Position numbers and translations under genes: made by a program. From assembly GCF_030272615.1 (NCBI RefSeq), contig NC_081407.1, positions 144,280,897 through 144,344,896 of the forward strand: DNA of 64,000 nt, written 5' to 3'. Each line of letters begins with the position of its first letter. Within the stretch, counting starts at the first letter, position 1. Origin of the DNA: Cryptomeria japonica. Lineage: Eukaryota > Streptophyta > Pinopsida > Cupressales > Cupressaceae. Positions 57,963 to 64,000 of this stretch are shown here, in pieces. Below the pieces are notes generated by a model that was not told the DNA's origin, did not search any database, and was given only the letters and a program-made list of their open reading frames with translations.

Positions 57963-59152
57963 TGTTACTACTTATCAAGTTGCCATTAGTTTTGTGTTCA
58001 AAGTTATTCTATATACTCTAGTCGGTTATCTCTACTGAGATATTTAGTTGGTATGAACAATCCAGTCGGTTATAGAAGAAAGTAGTCTTAGAGCGTAGTA
58101 TACACTAAGCTATCTACCGAGTATCATTCCATGTCTATCGAGCAGCAAAGATGACACACCGAGTTGTTATACACCGAGTGAAACGTGTTACCAGATTCAT
58201 TGAACCTGGACATACATATGAAAACGTGTTACAAGATTGAGGTACATAGAACCGTTATCACATTGGAAATTGCACCTAAAGATTGTGGATGATTTTGAGG
58301 TGATCTAACAAATGAAATATTTTGCATGGTTATTCATTCAAGAAATCATGTTTGTAAGATTGAAGCAATGAATGGATCACCGACATAAGAGATCTATTTA
58401 TACAACATGGATTAAGATTAGAAATAGACAGGTAGCATGACAGAAAGGAAGATATAGAAATATATGAAGCAAGACATGTGAAAGCACTAAGTGTTATGAC
58501 TGTTACAGAGACACAAAGGTCATCGAGAAGGATTTCAGAGAACAGTCAAAGAACAGAGTAAACAGAATGGTTTACCGAGTTACTATATGGGTTACCAAGG
58601 TATGCTATAAGCAAGGTAATCTTATTCTGAGCACATAGAATCTGCTATAACATTCCAGATGTAAAGTTGCAGATATATGTAATGATTTTATTGTAATATT
58701 TTGAAGTTGTAAGAGAAACCTTTAATAGGGTAAAAGACTCTAATCAAGTCTATAAATTGTAAAGCCTCTAACCAGGTGCAACATTTAGTTTAAGCATTGT
58801 AAAATCCTTTAGCAAGGTAGATCTAACAAATCTTGTTACTCCTAACAGGTAAGCTATTAGAAATAGCTAAACATGTAGCTCTAACCGAGCAACCTTTATT
58901 ATTGCAGTAGTGAAGTTGTGGGTGCCATCCCCACCGTAGTTTTTCTCTCTAACCAAGAGTTTTTGTGTAACCAAAATATATGTGTTATGGAGTGAATCAT
59001 GTATGATTGTTATCTATTTGTTTTATCTTTATATTATGTTACTGCACTATTCGGTTTATGCATAACAGTAAAGTTGTTGTTGAAGAAAAGTTTTGAAGTA
59101 CAGATTCACCCCTCCCCTCTTAGTACATTAGCTTTCCATACTGGGCCTAACA
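57963..59152 (+). repeat. Element G 3' LTR
   Basis: It starts TGTTACTACTTATC and ends GGGCCTAACA. Repeated TACCGAG motifs also occur in the G ORF linker (ACCGAG), linking LTR and ORF as one family. No primer site follows; D sequence resumes with CCTATCTCAAATGCACC. Confidence 0.85.
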
Positions 59153-60156
59153 CCTATCTCAAATGCACCTCTTGTTCCATTGGTTGGGCCTTCTCCTATC
59201 CTTGACATAGTTTTGAAGGCCTCTCCTATGGAGCATGATGCTCTTGAGTCTTCTTGGGCTTCAATTAGTGGCTCTCATCTCCAAATCAGTGTGTGCATGA
59301 GTGTAAGCTCTATCAATGGGCCATGGCTTGAGAGCGTGATGTTGCTTTGCAATCTGTTGGTGAATCTTTAGCACCTAGCTTTGTCGCATTTGATCCTATT
59401 TCATTTGCTACTCCTGCTTCTGCATCATCTTCAATTTTTCTTCCAGCTGCTTCAAGGCCTATTGTTTTCATTGCTCCTTCTTTGGAACCACCCCTCATTA
59501 CCTTCTTGTCAGACATGCCTCCATTGTCTCATCCCATTGATATGTTGCATACGCAGGTGGTGTCCAACGTAACTTTATCTGTTCCCCCTGTTTCACATTC
59601 ATTCTAGCATTAGAGTTTTCTTGGGGTCCTTCAGCCTGCTACGGTTGATAAGAGGCATGTTGCTCCTATCCTGCCCAAATGCAAGTTTGAGCAAGGCCCC
59701 ATCCCATAGTTTTGACAGCGAAAATCCTTGCAGATGTATTCCTCATCATTTTCTATACCTATTTCCACCCTATTTAGTGCATGTTGCTTTTCCTATTTCT
59801 GCATGTGTGATTGAGAAGGATCTTCCTTCTCCTAATTTGTCACTGCCCCTGTCTTGGAGGTCACTAGTCCTGTTGTTATTTCATCTTCTCTGAGTGAGTC
59901 ACCTACTTCCTCTACAGAGGCTTGCTTGTTCAACTCCTTAGAGGACATCCTGACCTTGTCTACGATCTTGACACGATCGTTGACCCTTACCTCCTTCGAG
60001 CCTATGGACACAGACATTGATGTTGCTTTGGCCCTTGCCCTCGATGCTAGTGAGGTGTTTGGTGTCACTCTTATTGTTGTCCCACTTCGATCTTGTCCTC
60101 CTTCCATATATGATATAGACTGGAAGGATGATGACCTGTTCATTGAAGGCCTCTAG
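59153..60156 (+). pseudogene. Element D coding remnant after the G segment
   Basis: Pro/Ser/Leu-rich reading in at least two frames: SNAPLVPLVGPSPILDIVLK at the start, then LAPSFVAFDPISFATPASAS (about 59370-59430). An acidic tail ending YDIDWKDDDLFIEGL follows at about 60110-60154. It looks like a low-constraint linker or C-terminal tail of D's gag-pro protein. No pol motif occurs. Frame relations are broken by indels, and the join with 55530 is not in register. Confidence 0.45.
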
Positions 60157-61622
60157 GCCCTAGCTTTCTTTATCTTGTAGCATGGTATGTGTGAGCTTGA
60201 TTGTGTTCCCCTGTACTTGCTTTATGTGTATGTTCCCTCCTGAAGGACCCAAGCTACTTCATAGGTTCTTGGATACAAGAGGTTGACTATCTTTATATGT
60301 TGTGCTCTCATGGAGGACCCAAGTTATTCTATAGGTACTCAGATACATGAGATTTTTCATTTTACACCTTCTTCTATTTGTCTCTCTACTTATTATTTTT
60401 TTCGTATCTCGCCTTTCAATCTTCAGGGATGATGCAAAGCATTTGGGGACATCTTTAGCTTGCTTCCATGTTGACTCAAAATTTTATTTTATCTTTATCT
60501 TCATGTGCTCTTCTTTAGATCCGAGAACTTTGGCACTATGATGATATACCCATCTTGTAGTTATATTACATATCTTTTCTCACTGCTATAGGTTCTGATG
60601 CCAAACTATTGAATCCCCCTATCCTCTTGCATTCATCATTGATATTTTGGACTTCTTTGTGTCACTAGATAATGGTGGCATTCCACAAAAAACATCATGC
60701 TATGTTGACATGCCACAACCGCTCTTCTCCTTACAATGACATGCCTTTCATGCCAATCATTTTTAGGGGGGGACATCATATCAACATTTTTACATGATTT
60801 GCATTTGTTATCTTGTCCCTTGCATGATTCTTGTTAATCCATTTTTTCATGGTTGCCTAGGTGGGGGCCAAATCACTTGATCTTGTTCTTTTTCATGGTT
60901 GCCTAGGTGGGGGCCAAACCACTTGATCTTGTTATTTTTCATGGTTGCCTAGGTGGGGGCCAAACCACTTGATCTTGTTCTTTTTCATGTTTTCCTAAGT
61001 GGAGGCCAAACCACTTGATCTTTTTGCCTAGATGGGGGCCAAACTATTTGATTTTTTTTTATGTTTGCCTTTGTAGTGGCCAATCTACTACTTATCAAAT
61101 ATATCTTGGATCACCCAATTGCATGGATATCTAGCGTATTGCTACCCATTTTGGAAAAATCTTGCCCTATTGTATGGTTATCCATGCTGGCATAAATCAT
61201 CACCTTATCTCATGGATATCTAGCGTATCGCTACCCATGCTCGCACAATCTCACCCTATTGTATGGCTATCTATCATAACTTACTTTGCTATCCATACTA
61301 ACATATCTCATATCACGACGACTGCTTATCTTTTATCTTTTTGTAATAAGGGGATTTCTTCCAAGTGAGGTTCGTTTCTATTATGATATCTTATCTATCA
61401 TCCATATTAATATATCCTTTTACCTTATCATTCAACATGTTAGTCTGCATCTAGCATGTTTGCGATGTATCATTTCACAATATCTATATCAAACTTCTCG
61501 CTGGGGGCAACCTCATTTGATCTATGAAATTATGCCTCCTTGTCATGACTCTTTTCTTTATCTTCCTCTACTTTACCTTTGCATCTCTTAGCAAATACAT
61601 GCTCGCTAAAGTGGGCGAAAAC
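60157..61622 (+). repeat. Element D 3' non-coding region with three sets of tandem repeats
   Basis: Set one: two copies of 'gaaggacccaagctacttcataggt' type, 60241-60280 and 60311-60350. Set two: about five 46-bp copies of 'catggttgcctaggtggggg' type, 60848-61060, the last two decaying. Set three: two 97-bp-spaced copies of 'catggatatctagcgtattg' type (61123 and 61220). Tandem repeats just before the 3' LTR are known from Tat/Ogre-type plant gypsy elements. The short purine run AAAGTGGGCGAAAAC lies at the LTR border. No genes. Confidence 0.8.
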
Positions 61623-62545
61623 TATAATATCAAAAATTATACCTTGTACAACTCATCGCAACAAATGGTTCCTTCCTCCACATCATTGGAGGTCGTGTAC
61701 CGCTACTCTTATCTTTTTATCCACCTATATCTCTTCATTAGCTCTAGGCCGAAATCATACCAACTCTGTCGACCTGTCATCCTTCGAACATTAGCACGAC
61801 GCAGAGACATTTGCGCAATGCGCTAGTGTCCCGCAAATCTGACAATTTGGAGGTGGTCATTTGAATATTACACCTATGCCTGTAAGGAATTGTAACGCTT
61901 CTGCATGCACCCATTAACGTCCGTTTCTCTTCCAGAGCCTATATCTCTCCCATTTGAAGGCATTTTGAGGATCTTTTGGCATTCTTAAACATTTTTCTTG
62001 CAAGTTGGAGCTTTTGGCGATCTTCTTGAGCAATATTCACAGGTTTTCTAGCATCTTGAGGACCACCATTGTTGCACACTTTTGAACCAGCTCATAATGC
62101 CATCTTCACAAGTCTTAGAAGATCATAATCATGGTGAAAATAGTTACCTTGTAGGAGGCTTCAGTCATGGACCGACTGTGAGTTTCTCTCATCCCTTTTC
62201 TCTAATCCTGTCTTAGTATTTTGTATTTTGTGATTACTACCTTAGTTTTATCATTTTCTGCATTCACTTTATAGTCTAGTCATTTCTGTGACTTTTCGTA
62301 TGGTTTCTATACCTCATTCATATAGGACAACATCGTGTTTTACTTGTGTCTCAGAAAGCTGCGCACTCATCCTCGAGACAAAATCTTAGCAGAGTTGTCT
62401 GAAAGTCTCAGTTTGTAGTCTATTAGCTTAATTTATCATTTTCATCCCCTAGCTCACCCTTAACACTAGTTTGGGTGAGGTACTGGAGGGCCAATTTATT
62501 CTCTAAGATTCGTCATCCTTGAGGTAGAAAATTTCCTCCATTACA
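61623..62545 (+). repeat. Element D 3' LTR
   Basis: It begins TATAATATC (TG decayed to TA) and ends TCCATTACA. It matches 36751-36804 plus 44854-45700 along its length and is followed by GGGAT, the right target duplication. Confidence 0.88.
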
Positions 62546-62780
62546 GGGATGCACAACTTGAGTGGAAAAAACTTGTATAATTTTAATATTAGGTTCAAAT
62601 GATTAAATGTAAATTTGAAAATATATTAGTTGAATTAGTCTAATTTTCTTGGCTTTGATTTAGAGCAATTGATTTAACTTGATGACTTGCAATAAGAATT
62701 TACTCTTCATTGCCTTTGTTTTCTTATTTTTGGTATGTTGCAATAATAATACTATTGGCTATTTGGAGGAATTGATTATG
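62546..62780 (+). other. Flank of element D, no feature
   Basis: AT-rich sequence that would have been contiguous with 36750 before D inserted. Confidence 0.5.
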
Positions 62781-63979
62781 TGTTGCATTGATGTTTGTCA
62801 TTGGTGTCAACACTAGTTGTTTTGTTGTCTATCGGGTTCCGGTAGTGTGGTTGGATTGTGATGAACATACTGAGGATATATTCTGGCTATTGGAATTGGT
62901 ATGGACTGATTATTCATGTGTTCCTAATGCATATCATATTCAGTTGGTTCGGGATTTGATGATCCAGATGCTATCATTTGTTCTAGTAAGCCTTTTGGTT
63001 ACCGGTAAGGGTTTTACTGATAGAGCTTTGTTGAATATTTCTTGGTGAATCTGATAAGTGGTGTCAGTGCGGCGTCTAGAAGGTTATCAGGATGTTGATG
63101 CTTATCATGTTTGTGTTCTAGTTGATCAGTGGTTCTAGTTGATTGGTGGTGTTTCATTTGGCTTATGGCGACCTATTTTGGGTCCGGTGTTATTCTGCTA
63201 GGTTATGGACTGGTTTATGTAACGTGTTGGTTGATGCTCCCGATGTGTCACTGGTTGGATTTATTGTTTGGCTTATGTTGTTTCGGTCTTAGGCCGAGTT
63301 GGTTTATCATTTGTTTGCAAGATTATGTAATGGATTTATTGTATTATCTTTTAGGTGGTCGACCTAACTGTTTAGGTCCCGAGTTGGTATAAATCTTATG
63401 TAAGATCTCTTTGTAGATCATGGTATGGGTTATGCGATTATCTGTGTGTGAATAAAGTTGTAATCATATGCAGAGATTTTTGTTGATCATAGGTGATTGA
63501 ATTGGGTTTGTGTAAGAGCTTTAAGACCTCAGTTAGTGAGCTTAACCATAACTGTACTCAAGAATAGGAGATGATATTCTTGCAGTTCATTCATCTTTCC
63601 AAATTGTAGTCTGGATTTCTTTTGTAGTCAGTGAGGCTCATTTGTGATGAGCAGTATGCTCTAGGCTGTTGGCCTTCTTGCATGTGCAAGCCCCTCTTAT
63701 TGTAATCACATACTTATTGTAGAAGTATTATCTGACTACGGGTAGGCTTCCCACCGTGGTTTTTCCCTTTACCGAGGTTTCCATGTACAAATCCTGGTGT
63801 TATGTGTAATGGATGGTTGGTAATTATTCTATGATTTATGTTTGTGCTTAATTGTTATATCCGCTATTCCAGAATTTGGTTTATTTATTCTAGTAAAAGG
63901 TTTTGTATGCTTAAAGTTTTATAATATGTTGACAATTGATTCACCCCCTCCTCTTAGTTGTCCACCGGTTATCCTAACA
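62781..63979 (+). mobile_element. Copia-type solo LTR (start uncertain)
   Basis: It ends with 'gattcaccccctcctcttagttg' and ATCCTAACA at 63979. It contains 'cccaccgtggtttttccc...gtttccatgt', the same 3' layout as the LTRs at 4340 and 57963. A TGTTGCATTGATG start at 62781 gives 1.2 kb, but no 5-bp duplication was found (TTATG versus AATAC), so the start could be a few bases off. No primer site or coding sequence adjoins it. Open frames inside are not genes. Confidence 0.55.
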
Positions 63980-64000
63980 AATACTCCATGAAACATCATC

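Larger units (their letters stand above)
55531..59152 (+). mobile_element. Element G: right-hand part of an LTR element with a long unknown ORF
   Basis: It consists of a 2-kb ORF, a 3' region, a polypurine tract and one 1190-bp LTR (57963-59152). No 5' LTR is present. The left border falls within about 55528-55540, after D's ESDLFRVK. The right flank is CCTAT; no matching duplication sits at the left border, so a deletion or recombination removed the left half. No gag, RT or integrase belongs to it here. LTR layout (a 'ccaccgtagtttttctc' segment, 'attcacccctcccctctta', CCTAACA end) resembles the copia-type LTRs elsewhere in the window. Confidence 0.75.
36751..62545 (+). mobile_element. Element D: gag-only gypsy-type retrotransposon with three insertions inside it
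   Basis: LTR starts at 36751 (TGTAATATC) and 61623 (TATAATATC) and LTR ends at 45700 and 62545 (CATTACA/CTCCATTACA) define the element. A perfect GGGAT duplication flanks it (36746-36750 and 62546-62550). Subtracting LINE E, copia F and the G segment leaves about 6.8 kb. Coding matches gag plus a protease-like domain only. No RT, RNase H or integrase of D was seen, so it resembles the TR-GAG or LARD class of non-autonomous elements. Loss of pol through the deletion at the G junction cannot be excluded. Gag is in one frame apart from stop codons. Confidence 0.88.

Noticed and set aside
62788-63392. Two open frames of about 87 codons
   Set aside because: They fall inside the copia-type solo LTR and show no domain.

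Overview
The window is nuclear DNA of a large, repeat-rich seed-plant genome. A gymnosperm (conifer) is my inference. It rests on dense nesting of old, stop-ridden LTR elements, low gene density, and 5S-like sequences that look closer to the gymnosperm than the angiosperm 5S consensus as I remember it. No bacterial-style operon, CRISPR array or convincing tRNA was seen. I recognise one host-gene segment: a first exon of phosphomannomutase on the minus strand (32726-32794).

Left flank (1-8595): decayed minus-strand LTR-like sequence, then a fossil hAT transposase gene on the minus strand. The transposase is in two parts (2629-3775 and 6768-7700), split by LTR sequence (3776-6767) that itself holds a copia-type solo LTR (4340-5644).

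First nest (8596-27325): a Ty1/copia element (A) carries in its pol gene a chromodomain Ty3/gypsy element (B, 11694-24338). B in turn carries in its integrase a 4.9-kb TG...CA unit with almost no coding capacity (C, 17494-22434). Target-site duplications (A imperfect TAGAA/TAAAA, B AAAAT, C GGATC) and restored reading frames fix the order A, then B, then C. C holds a strikingly regular array: a 35-bp hairpin recurs about every 166 bp.

Middle (27326-36750): a copia reverse transcriptase/RNase H fossil, four tandem 364-bp units each with a 5S rRNA-like segment, the phosphomannomutase exon, and a 1.4-kb purine-only-like GA tract.

Second nest (36751-62545, duplication GGGAT): a gag-only gypsy-type element (D) with 0.9-kb LTRs. 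Its 5' LTR is split by an 8-kb LINE (E, 14-bp duplication) that has an extra third ORF downstream of RNase H. Its gag is split by a minus-strand Ty1/copia element (F). Its protease region is split by the right-hand part of another LTR element (G) carrying one long unrecognised ORF. A copia-type solo LTR (62781-63979) closes the window.

No mobile element here looks autonomous now. Most in-frame stops are TAG where CAG would fit, which suggests decay by deamination at CHG sites.
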